DNA of 64,000 nucleotides from Rhodococcoides fascians A25f (GTDB lineage: Bacteria > Actinomycetota > Actinomycetes > Mycobacteriales > Mycobacteriaceae). Location of the stretch: the NCBI RefSeq assembly GCF_000760935.2, contig NZ_CP049744.1:868001-932000 (forward strand), read 5' to 3'. Shown here in pieces: positions 9,291 to 18,257 of this stretch (position 1 is the stretch's first letter; each line of letters opens with the position of its first letter). The translations under genes were made by a program, and so were the position numbers. Below the pieces are notes generated by a model. The model had not been told where the DNA came from. It ran no database searches and worked only from the letters and a program-made list of their open reading frames with translations.

Positions 9291-10652
9291 ATGAGGTCAG
9301 TAGTGAAGACGTTCGCGGTGGTCGGCGTAGTGGCGTTGGCCTTGTCCGCGTGCGGTGGCTCGGCGCAATTCGGCTCCAGCACAACAGAATCGACACCCCA
9401 GGCGGCGGCAGGTGACGCGCCCGCATCCGCCGGAATGGTGGGCGATGCGTCCGATCCGGTGAACGAAATTGTCGCCGCCGCGATCGATGATCTGCAGTCG
9501 TATTGGGCCGAGCAATTCCCCGCTGTGTACGGCAGCGACTACAGACCCGTCAGCGGTGGCTTCTATGCCGTCGTCCCGTCTTCCGGCGATGTGCCGCCGT
9601 GTGCGTCCTCGGCCGACGATATCGCGGGCAACGCCTTCTACTGCCCCAGCGCCGACGTAGTGGCGTGGGACAGCGAAGGTTTGCTCCCCGATCTCCAGCA
9701 ACGGTTCGGCGACTTCGTGATTCCCGTCGTGATGGCCCACGAGTGGGGGCACGCGATCCAGGCCAGGGCCAACTTCGAGGGCATGACCGTCACCAGTGAA
9801 ATTCACGCCGACTGCTTCGCGGGAGCGTGGGCGGCTCATGCGGTGTCCGACGCCACCGCCTTCGATCCGTCGCAGGCCGAACTCGACAGTGCTCTGGCCG
9901 GTTTCCTGTACTTACGTGATGAGCCGGGTAGTTCGGCCGAGAGCGATTCCGCCCACGGCAGCGGCTTCGACCGCGTCAGCTCGTTCCAGACCGGGTTCGA
10001 CGGCGGCCCGATGGACTGCAAACCGTACGTCGACGGCTCGCCTCCCGTCCTGCAGCTGCCGTTCACCAGCCAGTCCGACGCCGATCGGGGCGGCGACGCT
10101 CCGCTCGAGCAGATCATCGACGGTGTACCGAAAGATCTCGAGGATTACTGGAGCGTGCTCTTCCCGGAGCTGACGGGCCGGCCGTGGGAGCCACTGAAGC
10201 CGGTCGTTGCCTTCGACCCGTCCGATGCGCCCGACTGTGGTGGCCAGTCTGCCTCCGGTTATGTGCTGTTCTACTGCGTGCCCGACGACTACGTGGGGTT
10301 CGACGCCGTCGACGCGATGCCGCGGTTCTACGAGCAGGGTGGGGATTTTGCCGTCGCGGCGCTCATCGCGACGCAATACGGGTTGGCGGGGATGGCCCAC
10401 GCAGGGATCGACGCCGACACCCAGGACACGTCCTTGCAGGGCGACTGCTTTGCCGGGAGCTGGGCGGCCAGCGTGTTGCTGCAGAACCGTCCCACCAGCG
10501 GATACACGCTCTCGCCCGGGGACCTGGACGAGGCGATCGCGTCGCTGCTGCTCTTCCGCGGTGACGGTGACGAGTCCCGTCAGGGCAGTGGGTTCCTGCG
10601 CGTCGAGGCGTTCCGGCACGGTGTGATGGACGGGGCCCAGGCCTGCATCTGA
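9291..10652 (+). CDS. Lipoprotein with duplicated neutral zinc metallopeptidase domain; second copy lacks the zinc motif
   Basis: 453 residues from ATG 9291. The signal sequence ends in a lipobox (LALSACGG). The first domain carries HEWGH (150-154) and SEIHADCFAGAWAAH, with Glu170 as probable third zinc ligand, as in the YpfJ-like putative zinc peptidases. The second half repeats the pattern (an FYC segment, then GDCFAGSWAAS) but has ATQYGLAG where HEWGH should be, so it cannot bind zinc the same way. The in-frame GTG at 9213 would add residues encoded by the inverted repeat and is rejected. The likely site of action is the outer face of the membrane; the substrate is unknown. The second domain may bind substrate or regulate the first. 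Confidence 0.85.
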   Translation: MRSVVKTFAVVGVVALALSACGGSAQFGSSTTESTPQAAAGDAPASAGMVGDASDPVNEIVAAAIDDLQSYWAEQFPAVYGSDYRPVSGGFYAVVPSSGDVPPCASSADDIAGNAFYCPSADVVAWDSEGLLPDLQQRFGDFVIPVVMAHEWGHAIQARANFEGMTVTSEIHADCFAGAWAAHAVSDATAFDPSQAELDSALAGFLYLRDEPGSSAESDSAHGSGFDRVSSFQTGFDGGPMDCKPYVDGSPPVLQLPFTSQSDADRGGDAPLEQIIDGVPKDLEDYWSVLFPELTGRPWEPLKPVVAFDPSDAPDCGGQSASGYVLFYCVPDDYVGFDAVDAMPRFYEQGGDFAVAALIATQYGLAGMAHAGIDADTQDTSLQGDCFAGSWAASVLLQNRPTSGYTLSPGDLDEAIASLLLFRGDGDESRQGSGFLRVEAFRHGVMDGAQACI

Positions 10653-10706
10653 CGGCCGAACAGAAACTTAAAGTCAGGCTGGACTGTTTGTTGTTTTAGC
10701 GCTACT

Positions 10707-11312
10707 GTGCGAAGTGTGACTACCGACACAGGATTGAACGACGCCGAGCCGACCGGGAGACGCACGCAGGCAGAGCGCACCGCGGGAACCCGCGCGAAGC
10801 TGCTCGACGCCGCGATCGACAGTCTCGTCGAACTGGGCTTCGCCAAGACCAGCACGCAGGAAATAGCGCGGCGCGCCGGTGTGTCTCGGGGAGCGCAATT
10901 GCACCACTTTCCGTCCAAGGAGTCGTTGGTGATCGCGGCCATCGAGCACCTGGTCGACCGCAGGCTCTCGGAGATCCTCGAGGCCGAACCCGATCCGGCG
11001 CGAGGACCCGAGATTCTCGCCGACGCGTTCTCCGGGCCCCTGTTCTACGCCGCCCTCGAACTCTGGGTAGCGGCCCGTACGGATCCGGCGCTGCACGAGG
11101 CGATGATCCCCCTCGAACGACGCGTCGCCGAGGCCATTCAGGGTGGCGCCCAGATCGTCATGGGTAGCAAGATGTCGCCCGAATCCATCGAGCTCAGTGT
11201 CGAACTCGCCCGCGGCCTGGCCGTCTCGGCGCTGTTCCGTACTCCCGAGGCCGACGCGCAACTGCGTGAGCGGCTCCTTCCGATCTGGTCCGAAAAGGTG
11301 ATGACGTCATGA
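10707..11312 (+). CDS. TetR/AcrR family transcriptional regulator
   Basis: 201 residues. The N-terminal helix-turn-helix is clear: TRAKLLDAAIDSLVELGF, then TSTQEIARRAGVSRGAQLHHF, and SKESLVIAAIEHL. The C-terminal ligand-binding half is Ala/Leu-rich. Starts GTG 10707 and GTG 10716 are both possible; a -10-like TACTGT just upstream would fit leaderless translation from the second. It is the first gene of a four-gene operon: its stop overlaps the monooxygenase start by 4 nt. It therefore probably regulates the downstream oxidative enzymes in response to their substrate. Confidence 0.92.
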   Translation: MRSVTTDTGLNDAEPTGRRTQAERTAGTRAKLLDAAIDSLVELGFAKTSTQEIARRAGVSRGAQLHHFPSKESLVIAAIEHLVDRRLSEILEAEPDPARGPEILADAFSGPLFYAALELWVAARTDPALHEAMIPLERRVAEAIQGGAQIVMGSKMSPESIELSVELARGLAVSALFRTPEADAQLRERLLPIWSEKVMTS

Positions 11313-12826
11313 GTCTCGAGCAGCGCGTGGACATCCTCGTCGTGGGAGCCGGGTTCGCCGGTCTGGCGGCGGTGGCGAAGATCCTCGCCGCAGACCCGGC
11401 CGCCGACGTCACCGTCATCGAGCGTGCATCCGATGTGGGCGGCACGTGGCGAGACAACACCTACCCGGGGTGCGCCTGCGATGTGCCCACCTCGCTCTAC
11501 TCGTTCTCGTTCGCGCCGAGCCCCGAGTGGAGCCATACCTTCGCGCGCCAGCCGGAACTGTTCTCCTATCTGAAATCTGTGGTGGAGCGGCTGGGACTAC
11601 AGCGCAGGATCGTCACCGACTGCGAATTGCAGAGTGCCACCTGGGATTCGAGCAACTCGCGGTGGTCGGTGCAGACGTCGAAGGGCGCAACGAGCGCGCG
11701 GGTGCTGGTTGCCGCCACCGGAGCGCTGTCCACTCCGAAGATTCCGGACGTACCCGGTATCGAAGCGTTCTCCGGCACCGTATTCCATTCCGCCACCTGG
11801 AATCACGAGCACGACCTCACCGGTGAGCGCGTCGCCGTCATCGGCACCGGAGCGTCTGCGGTGCAGTTCGTCCCCGAGATCGTCGACCGCGCGCAGCGCC
11901 TCACCGTCTTCCAGCGCACCCCCGCCTGGGTGATCCCGCGACTCGATCGCACCATCGGCCGGCTCGAAAGAACGCTGTACGAGAAGATTCCTGCGGCCCA
12001 TCGTGCGGTGCGCGGCATCATCTACGGCTATCGCGAGGCCTATGTGACGGTTCTGGCCGACAATCCATGGATGCTGCCCGCGGTGAAGGTTTTCGCCAAA
12101 GCCAACCTGAAGCGGCAGGTCAAGAATCCCGCGACGCGGGCCGCTCTGACCCCGGACTACGCCCCCGGCTGCAAAAGGCTTCTGCTGTCCAATGATTGGC
12201 TCCGGACGCTCGACCGTCCGGACGTCGATCTCGTGACGTCGGGCCTGACGTCGGTGACCGAGAACGGCGTGGTCGACGCCTCGGGTCGCAATCACGAGGT
12301 GGATACGATCATCTTCGCGACGGGGTTCACTCCCACCGAGCCGCCGGTGTCGCATCTGTTGCGCGGCAACGACGGTCGCACCCTCGCGGAACGTTGGGGC
12401 GGTAGCCCGCAGGCGCACCTCGGTACCACCGTCGCCGGGTTCCCGAACCTGTTCCTGATGTACGGCCCCAACACCAACCTCGGGCACAGCTCCATCGTGT
12501 ACATGCTCGAGTCGCAGGCCAACTACGTGGTCTCCGCGCTGAACGAAATGAAGGATCGCAGGATTGCGGCCGTCGAGGTCAACGAATCGGCTCAGCGGCA
12601 GCACAATTCGTGGGTCGACTCCGCGCTCGACGGCACCGTGTGGAACGCCGGCGGCTGCTCGAGTTGGTACCTCGACGCCAACGGTCGCAACTCCACGATG
12701 TGGCCTACCTACACATTCCGGTTCCGCAACAAGACGCGAGAGTTCGATGTCTCGAACTACCGAATCGTCTCCGACACTCTCGAACCAGACAACCCCGAAT
12801 CAGACCACGAGGTGGTATCCGCATGA
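11309..12826 (+). CDS. Flavin-containing monooxygenase, Baeyer-Villiger type
   Basis: 505 residues. It has an N-terminal FAD-binding Rossmann motif (VVGAGFAGLAAV) and the signature FSGTVFHSATWNH, which fits the FxGxxxHxxxW fingerprint of class B flavoprotein monooxygenases. A second nucleotide motif for NADPH (VIGTGASAVQFVPEI) and the conserved FATGF segment are also present. Such enzymes insert oxygen next to a carbonyl or oxygenate heteroatoms using NADPH and O2. The gene overlaps the TetR gene by 4 nt and the next gene by 4 nt, so the three are translationally coupled. With the GMC oxidoreductase it suggests an alcohol to ketone to ester route for a hydrophobic substrate; this is inference from context. 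Confidence 0.93.
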   Translation: MSLEQRVDILVVGAGFAGLAAVAKILAADPAADVTVIERASDVGGTWRDNTYPGCACDVPTSLYSFSFAPSPEWSHTFARQPELFSYLKSVVERLGLQRRIVTDCELQSATWDSSNSRWSVQTSKGATSARVLVAATGALSTPKIPDVPGIEAFSGTVFHSATWNHEHDLTGERVAVIGTGASAVQFVPEIVDRAQRLTVFQRTPAWVIPRLDRTIGRLERTLYEKIPAAHRAVRGIIYGYREAYVTVLADNPWMLPAVKVFAKANLKRQVKNPATRAALTPDYAPGCKRLLLSNDWLRTLDRPDVDLVTSGLTSVTENGVVDASGRNHEVDTIIFATGFTPTEPPVSHLLRGNDGRTLAERWGGSPQAHLGTTVAGFPNLFLMYGPNTNLGHSSIVYMLESQANYVVSALNEMKDRRIAAVEVNESAQRQHNSWVDSALDGTVWNAGGCSSWYLDANGRNSTMWPTYTFRFRNKTREFDVSNYRIVSDTLEPDNPESDHEVVSA

Positions 12827-14514
12827 GCGACTACGACGTATTGATCATCGGCTCCGGTTTCGGCGGCAGCGTTGCCGCGCTGCGGGCCGTCGAGAAGGGT
12901 TACCGGGTGGCAGTTCTCGAATCCGGTCGCCGATTCGAGGACGACGAGCTGCCCAAGACCAGCTGGCGGTTGCGTAAGTACCTGTGGGCTCCGGCGCTGG
13001 GTTGCTATGGCGTGCAACGTATCCACCTGCTGCCCGATGTGCTGGTGATGGCAGGAGCCGGCGTGGGCGGTGGCTCGCTGAACTATGCGAACACGCTGTA
13101 CCAGCCGCCGGCGAAGTTCTTCGAGGACCCGCAGTGGGGTTCGATCACCGACTGGCAGCGCGAGTTGAATCCGTACTACGACCAGGCGCGCCGGATGCTC
13201 GGCGTCGAGACGAACCCCACCATCACCGCCTCGGACAAGGTGATGAAGGAAGTGGCCGAGGACATGGGGGTGGGGGACACGTTCACCTCGACGCCGGTGG
13301 GCGTGTACTTCGGGGACCGCGGCAAGACGGCTCCCGACCCGTTCTTCGGTGGTGCCGGGCCCGAGCGTACCGGCTGCACCGAATGTGGATCGTGCATGAC
13401 GGGCTGCCGCGTCGGCGCGAAGAACACACTCGTCAAGAACTACCTCTATCTGGCCGAACATGCAGGCGCGCATGTTCTTCCGTTGACCACGGTTGTCGAT
13501 GTGCGGCCGAACGGCGCAGGCTACGACGTGGTGACGCGTCGGACCGGCGGGAAGCTGCGCCGCAAGGAGAAGACCATCACCGCCGATCAGGTGATTTTCT
13601 CGGCCGGCACCTACGGCACGCAGAAGCTGATGCTCGCAGCCAAGGAGAAGGGTTCGCTGCCGCGGTTGTCGGACAGGATCGGCTCGTTGGTGCGCACCAA
13701 CTCCGAGGCGGTCCTCGCCGCGACCGCTCGCGGCCGCGAGGTCGACTACCACGAGGGTGTGGCGATCACGTCGTCGTTCCATCCCGACGACCACACTCAC
13801 ATCGAGCCGGTGCGATACGGCAAGGGCAGCAACGCGATCGGACTGTTGCAGACGGTGCTGAGCGACGGCGGCGGCAAGATGCCCCGAGTGCTCAAGACCC
13901 TCGGGGTCGCCCTGCGTCATCCCGGCGCTGCGGTGCGGAGCCTGTCGGTGCACCGGTGGTCGGAGCGGACCGTCATCGCGTTGGTGATGCAGACCGACGA
14001 CAACTCGCTCGAACTCGGATCGAAGAAGGGCCCGTTCGGTCGCCGGCTCACCAGCAGGCCCGGTGCGGGCGAGCCACCACCGCAGTGGATTCCGCAGGGA
14101 CACACAGCGATCAGGTTGCTCGCCGACAAGATCGGCGGCGACCCGGGCGGGTCGATCGCGGAGATCGTCAACATTCCGATGACCGCGCACTTCCTCGGCG
14201 GCTGCGCCATCGGTGACTCACCGAAGACCGGTGTGATCGACGGCTACCAGCGTGTGTACGGCTACGACGGATTGCATGTGCTCGACGGCTCGGCCGTCAG
14301 TGCCAACCTCGGGGTCAATCCGTCGCTGACCATCACCGCGCAGGCCGAGCGTGCAATGGCGTTGTGGCCCAACAAGGGTGAGCCCGACAAGCGCCCCGCG
14401 GCGGGAAGCGAGTACCAGGAAGTTGCACCCACACAGCCGGTCCGCCCGGTGGTACCGGTGTCCGCGCCGGGTGCGCTGCGGCTTCCGTTGACCGTGGTGG
14501 GGAGGGACTCCTGA
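12823..14514 (+). CDS. GMC family oxidoreductase, cholesterol-oxidase-like (ChoD type)
   Basis: 563 residues from ATG 12823, which overlaps the monooxygenase stop. The N-terminal FAD motif is IIGSGFGGSVAALRAVEKG, followed by the GAGVGGGSLNYANTL segment. A Cys-rich stretch (GCTECGSCMTGCR, about 184-196) is typical of the actinobacterial ChoD branch. C-terminal GMC features are the HFLGGCAIG segment and LHVLDGSAVSANLGVNPSLT. The family oxidises alcohols to carbonyls. ChoD-type proteins are often called cholesterol oxidases, but many act on other alcohols. There is no signal peptide, so it is probably cytoplasmic or peripheral. It would supply the ketone for the upstream Baeyer-Villiger-type enzyme. 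Confidence 0.92.
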   Translation: MSDYDVLIIGSGFGGSVAALRAVEKGYRVAVLESGRRFEDDELPKTSWRLRKYLWAPALGCYGVQRIHLLPDVLVMAGAGVGGGSLNYANTLYQPPAKFFEDPQWGSITDWQRELNPYYDQARRMLGVETNPTITASDKVMKEVAEDMGVGDTFTSTPVGVYFGDRGKTAPDPFFGGAGPERTGCTECGSCMTGCRVGAKNTLVKNYLYLAEHAGAHVLPLTTVVDVRPNGAGYDVVTRRTGGKLRRKEKTITADQVIFSAGTYGTQKLMLAAKEKGSLPRLSDRIGSLVRTNSEAVLAATARGREVDYHEGVAITSSFHPDDHTHIEPVRYGKGSNAIGLLQTVLSDGGGKMPRVLKTLGVALRHPGAAVRSLSVHRWSERTVIALVMQTDDNSLELGSKKGPFGRRLTSRPGAGEPPPQWIPQGHTAIRLLADKIGGDPGGSIAEIVNIPMTAHFLGGCAIGDSPKTGVIDGYQRVYGYDGLHVLDGSAVSANLGVNPSLTITAQAERAMALWPNKGEPDKRPAAGSEYQEVAPTQPVRPVVPVSAPGALRLPLTVVGRDS

Positions 14515-15149
14515 TGTGGAGCGTGCCCGAGTCCGAGACCGAGCGCACCGACTGGCCGGTCAGCCCTGCAGCGCCATGGCCCGCCAACGTCCGGGCCACG
14601 ATCTGGTGGCATCGAGCACGGTCGTCGGAGTTCGGTCCGTCCGGAGCCGCAACCCTGCCGATCACGATGGCCATGGTGGTCGATTACGTGACGTCACCCG
14701 TCGGCCCGTACCGCGAGATTCTGGCGAGCCCAGTACTGCGCCGAGACGTCGGTCGCACTCCTCGGATGGCGGTTCCGTTCATCGCCGTCGATTCCGCCAC
14801 GTCCGTACACGGCGGTAGGACCAACTGGCACCTGCCCAAGGTGCTGGCCGAGTTCGACGGCGAAGTCTTGGGAAAGGCCGGGGTGAGCAGCGGTGAGTGG
14901 TCGGTGCACACCGATTCTCGCGGCTACGGACCGCAGTTTCCGATGCTCGGGTCCATCGGATTCGCGCAACCGGTCGACGGCGGCTCGGCCGTCGGTATCG
15001 CTCGTCTGAAGGGTAAGGCCAGGTTGGCCCGGGTCCGGGTGGAAGCGACGGGACCGACGTTGAGCCGCTGGATGCCGTCGGGCACCTATTTCGGACTGCA
15101 GATCGTGTCGGGGTCGATGCGAACCGGTGAAGCGCAGTTGGTGCCCTGA
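14514..15149 (+). CDS. Acetoacetate decarboxylase superfamily protein
   Basis: 211 residues. The ATG at 14514 shares its first base with the TGA of the GMC gene, so it is the last coupled gene of the operon. Segments such as YREILASPVLRRD, TSVHGGRTNWHLPKVLAEFD and YFGLQIVSGSM fit the acetoacetate decarboxylase-like fold. In this superfamily, members outside the true decarboxylases act as hydratases, aldolases or lactonase-like enzymes. I cannot confidently assign the Schiff-base lysine (Lys in HLPK is a candidate). Its position after a monooxygenase and an alcohol oxidase suggests processing of their product. Confidence 0.8.
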   Translation: MWSVPESETERTDWPVSPAAPWPANVRATIWWHRARSSEFGPSGAATLPITMAMVVDYVTSPVGPYREILASPVLRRDVGRTPRMAVPFIAVDSATSVHGGRTNWHLPKVLAEFDGEVLGKAGVSSGEWSVHTDSRGYGPQFPMLGSIGFAQPVDGGSAVGIARLKGKARLARVRVEATGPTLSRWMPSGTYFGLQIVSGSMRTGEAQLVP

Positions 15150-15163
15150 AAGCCGCTCTTTTC

Positions 15164-15191
15164 TTGACTTAGTCCAGATTGATGGCATGCT
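15164..15191 (+). promoter_or_regulatory. Probable catalase promoter
   Basis: A TTGACT -35 box (15164-15169) is followed after about 16 bp by the weak -10 CATGCT (15186-15191), which leaves a leader of roughly 135 nt before the catalase ATG. AT-richer sequence around the -35 (ACTTAGTCCAGATT) could be a Fur/PerR-type site, as found near other actinobacterial catalases, but the match to a 7-1-7 box is weak. Confidence 0.4.
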
Positions 15192-15334
15192 GAAAGCCAG
15201 AGGCGTCGCCGCGTCAGGGGTTTATGTCGCAGCCCCGCGAGGCATTCTCCCCACGAAGCGGTCCAGCGTCCGGCCGTTCAGCGCGTCCCCGGGACAGCCC
15301 TCCCGGTTTTACTCCAGCCATCAGGAGGCTTCGT

Positions 15335-16864
15335 ATGACCAAGCCGATCAATAAGCCCACCACCAGCAACTCGGGTATCCCCGTACCCAGCGACGATCAG
15401 TCGCTCACCGCCGGAACGCAGGGTCCGATCCTCCTGCACGATCACTACCTGATCGAGAAGATGGCCCAGTTCAACCGTGAGCGGGTCCCGGAGCGCGTCG
15501 TGCACGCCAAGGGCGCAGGCGCGTTCGGTGAACTCGAGATCACCGGAGACATCAGCAAGTACACCAAGGCGAAGGCTCTGCAGCCCGGTGCCAAGACCGA
15601 GATGCTGGCACGCTTTTCCACGGTCGCGGGCGAGCAGGGCAGCCCCGACACCTGGCGCGACCCGCGTGGTTTCTCGCTGAAGTTCTACACCGAAGAAGGC
15701 AACTGGGACCTGGTCGGCAACAACACCCCGATCTTCTTCGTCAAGGACCCGATCAAGTTCCAGGACTTCATCCGCAGCCAGAAGCGCATGCCCGATTCCG
15801 GCCTGCGTGACAACAACATGCAGTGGGACTTCTGGACTCTCTCGCCCGAGTCGGCACACCAGGTGACGTGGCTCATGGGTGACCGCGGCATCCCGAAGTC
15901 GTTCCGCCACATGGACGGATTCGGCTCGCACACCTACCAGCTGATCGCCGAGGACGGCACGAAGACCTGGGTGAAGTTCCACTTCAAGACCGATCAGGGT
16001 ATCGATTTCCTGACGCAGGACAAGGCGGACGAGGTCGCGGGTACGTCCCCCGACCACCACCGTCAGGACCTCTTCGGATCCATCAAGAACGGCGACTTTC
16101 CCAGCTGGACCCTCAAGGTGCAGCTCATGCCGTACGACGATGCCGAGAACTACAAGTACAACCCGTTCGACCTCACCAAGGTCTGGTCGCAGAAGGATTA
16201 CCCGCTGATCGAGGTCGGCAAGATGACCTTGAACCGCAACCCGGAGAACTTCTTCGCTCAGATCGAGCAGAGCTCGTTCGAGCCGTCCAACACCGTGCCC
16301 GGCATCGGCTTCAGCCCCGACAAGATGCTCCTCGGCCGTGTCTTCTCCTACGCCGACGCGCACCGCTACCGCATCGGAGCGAACTACGCGCAGCTGCCGG
16401 TCAACGCCCCGAAGTCCGAGGTCAACTCGTACTCCAAGGACGGCAACATGCGGTACTCGTTCAACTCCCCGGAGACGCCCGTCTACGCCCCGAACTCGTT
16501 CGGCGGCCCATCGGCGGACACGAACAAGTACGGCGACGACGGAGCGTGGGACTTCGAGCCTCGTTTCGTACGCACCGGGTACATCGAGCACCCCGAGGAC
16601 GGCGACTTCGTGCAAGCGGGAGCCTTGGTCCGCGAGGTCATGGACGACGCCCAGCGTGAGCGTCTCGTCGGGAACATCGTCGGACACGTTCTCAACGGCG
16701 TCAGCGAGCCCGTCCTGAGTCGAGTGTTCGAGTACTGGACCAACGTCGACCCCGAGCTCGGCAAGAAGGTCGAGGAAGGTGTTCGGTCGCAGCAGAACGA
16801 GACCGCACCGACCACCGGTGCCGGCGCAACCGACGATCCGTCCGACGAGGCCGCCAAGGTCTGA
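15335..16864 (+). CDS. Monofunctional haem catalase
   Basis: 509 residues from ATG 15335, preceded by AGGAGG (15323-15328). This is a small-subunit clade catalase that disproportionates H2O2 to water and O2 in the cytoplasm. Active-site histidine His57 lies in [13 protein letters not shown], the catalytic Asn is in GNNTPIFF (129-130), and the proximal haem ligand Tyr339 is in [12 protein letters not shown]. The C-terminus ends in an acidic, Ser/Thr-rich tail. The GTG at 15224 would add 37 unlikely residues and is rejected because the ribosome site lies inside that extension. The neighbouring dps suggests a local oxidative-stress pair. Confidence 0.96.
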   Translation: MTKPINKPTTSNSGIPVPSDDQSLTAGTQGPILLHDHYLIEKMAQFNRERVPERVVHAKGAGAFGELEITGDISKYTKAKALQPGAKTEMLARFSTVAGEQGSPDTWRDPRGFSLKFYTEEGNWDLVGNNTPIFFVKDPIKFQDFIRSQKRMPDSGLRDNNMQWDFWTLSPESAHQVTWLMGDRGIPKSFRHMDGFGSHTYQLIAEDGTKTWVKFHFKTDQGIDFLTQDKADEVAGTSPDHHRQDLFGSIKNGDFPSWTLKVQLMPYDDAENYKYNPFDLTKVWSQKDYPLIEVGKMTLNRNPENFFAQIEQSSFEPSNTVPGIGFSPDKMLLGRVFSYADAHRYRIGANYAQLPVNAPKSEVNSYSKDGNMRYSFNSPETPVYAPNSFGGPSADTNKYGDDGAWDFEPRFVRTGYIEHPEDGDFVQAGALVREVMDDAQRERLVGNIVGHVLNGVSEPVLSRVFEYWTNVDPELGKKVEEGVRSQQNETAPTTGAGATDDPSDEAAKV

Positions 16865-16868
16865 TCCG

Positions 16869-16886
16869 GCCGATCCTGGGATCGGC
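16869..16886 (+). terminator. Hairpin after catalase
   Basis: GCCGATC and GATCGGC flank a 4-nt loop, starting 5 nt after the catalase stop. The stem is short but perfect, with no T-tract. It separates catalase from dps. Confidence 0.6.
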
Positions 16887-17008
16887 GTCACAGCGATGAT
16901 GGCGTCGATCCGGAACAACGTGAGTCCACGTGCCGTTGTGTAGTACAGACGAAAGAACAATAATGGTGTGCGATGCATACCGTCGTCCAACGGCAGGGAG
17001 GCCACATC

Positions 17009-17482
17009 ATGACGAACCCCATCACCAGCACCCTCGACGCAGGCCAGCAGAAGATTGCGGGCGACGCGCTTCAGGGCACCGTGGTCGATCTCATCGACCT
17101 CTCGCTCATCGCGAAGCAGGCGCACTGGAACGTGATCGGCAAGAACTTCCGCTCCGTGCACCTCGAGCTCGACGAATTGGTCACTGCTGCACGTGAGTTC
17201 ACCGATCAGGCGGCCGAGCGTGCCACTGCTATCGGCGTCAGCCCCGACGGCCGTGCAGCGACCGTGTCTTCGACCGCAGGCACCAAGGGCTTCGGTGCAG
17301 GGTGGACTCAGGACAGTGAGGTCGTGCCCGCCGTTGTCGACAACATCGCTGCCGTCGTCGAGCGCCTTCGCGGACGCATCGCCGATACCGGCGAGGCCGA
17401 TCCGGTGACGCAGGACCTGCTCATCGGCATCACCGCGCGACTCGAGCAGTTGCACTGGATGTGGCAGGCGCAGGCCAGCTGA
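17009..17482 (+). CDS. dps: Dps-family DNA-binding ferritin-like protein
   Basis: 157 residues from ATG 17009, with AGGGAG about 9 nt upstream. Dps dodecamers oxidise and store iron using H2O2 and protect DNA during stress. Ferroxidase residues are visible in LIAKQAHWNVIGKNFRSVH (the His of AHWN) and in HLELDELVTAAREFTDQAAER (Asp and Glu ligands at the dimer interface). The C-terminal helix ends LEQLHWMWQAQAS. The length is usual for the family. Its place next to catalase fits coordinated handling of H2O2 and Fe(II). The terminator directly downstream makes it a single-gene unit. Confidence 0.95.
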   Translation: MTNPITSTLDAGQQKIAGDALQGTVVDLIDLSLIAKQAHWNVIGKNFRSVHLELDELVTAAREFTDQAAERATAIGVSPDGRAATVSSTAGTKGFGAGWTQDSEVVPAVVDNIAAVVERLRGRIADTGEADPVTQDLLIGITARLEQLHWMWQAQAS

Positions 17483-17498
17483 CGTTTCTTTCCACCCG

Positions 17499-17533
17499 AC
17501 AGGCCCCTCGCACACAGCGGGGGGCCTGTTGTT
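17499..17533 (+). terminator. Rho-independent terminator of dps
   Basis: ACAGGCCCC (17499-17507) pairs with GGGGCCTGT (17521-17529) and is followed by the T-rich TGTTT. It lies about 15 nt after the dps stop. Confidence 0.85.
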
Positions 17534-17564
17534 TGCGTGCACCACCCCCGGGTATCCGAGAACC

Positions 17565-18257
17565 ATGCGTGTCTCGAACCCCACCGTCGGGGCTGTTCTG
17601 TTCGACATCGACGGAACTCTCGTCGATTCCAATTACGTGCACGTCGACGCCTGGTCGCGAGCGTTTCGTGAAGCCGGGCACGAAGTGCCGTCGTGGCGTA
17701 TTCATCGCAGCATCGGGATGGACGGGTCGAAGTTGTTGGAGGCGCTGGTCGGGTCGTCCGACAGTGCGGTGGCGCAGGAAGCGAAGAAGCTGCACGGCGA
17801 GTACTACGCCGATGCCTCGTCCGATCTCGAAGTGCTCCCGGGTGCCCGTGAACTGTTGGCGGACTTGAATACCCGTGGACTCACCGTTGTGCTGGCCACA
17901 TCCGCCCCCGAGAGCGAGCTCTCGACTCTGCGTGATCTGCTCGACGTCGAGGACTCGGTTGCCGTCGTGACGTCCGGTGAGGACGCCGAGGTGGCCAAGC
18001 CCGAACCCGACATCGTCGCGGTTGCGCTGGAGCGTGCCGGTGTTCAGGCGGAGCGTGCGGTGATGGTCGGCGACAGTGTGTGGGACATCGAAGCGGCCGG
18101 ACGTGCGGGAGTACGCGCCATCGGTGTGCTGAGCGGTGGCATCTCGCGCAGCGAATTGCTCGACGCGGGAGCGGTAGCCGTGTTCGACGACCCCGCCGAT
18201 CTGCTGGCCAACATCGAGACCAGCCCCATCTACTCCGACGAAAAGGCAAGTGCTTGA
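17565..18257 (+). CDS. HAD superfamily phosphatase (HAD-IA, phosphoglycolate/beta-phosphoglucomutase-like)
   Basis: 230 residues from ATG 17565. HAD motif I is FDIDGTLVDS, motif II lies in TVVLATSAP, motif III Lys is in VAKPEPDIV and motif IV is MVGDSVWDIEAA. A helical cap (about 20-90) follows motif I, as in sugar-phosphate and phosphoglycolate phosphatases. Its stop overlaps the TTG start of the GH15 gene, so the two are translationally coupled. That points to work on a sugar phosphate linked to the glycoside released by the neighbour, for example in trehalose or maltose metabolism, but this is inference. Confidence 0.9.
   Translation: MRVSNPTVGAVLFDIDGTLVDSNYVHVDAWSRAFREAGHEVPSWRIHRSIGMDGSKLLEALVGSSDSAVAQEAKKLHGEYYADASSDLEVLPGARELLADLNTRGLTVVLATSAPESELSTLRDLLDVEDSVAVVTSGEDAEVAKPEPDIVAVALERAGVQAERAVMVGDSVWDIEAAGRAGVRAIGVLSGGISRSELLDAGAVAVFDDPADLLANIETSPIYSDEKASA

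Noticed and set aside
12757..14190. 477-codon minus-strand frame opposite the GMC oxidoreductase gene
   Set aside because: His/Arg-rich shadow without a domain; the plus-strand gene is well supported.
15278..17632. 784-codon open frame on the minus strand across catalase and dps
   Set aside because: It is antisense to two clear genes with catalytic motifs, has no domain, no ribosome site and the His/Arg/Val-rich bias of a shadow frame in high-GC DNA.
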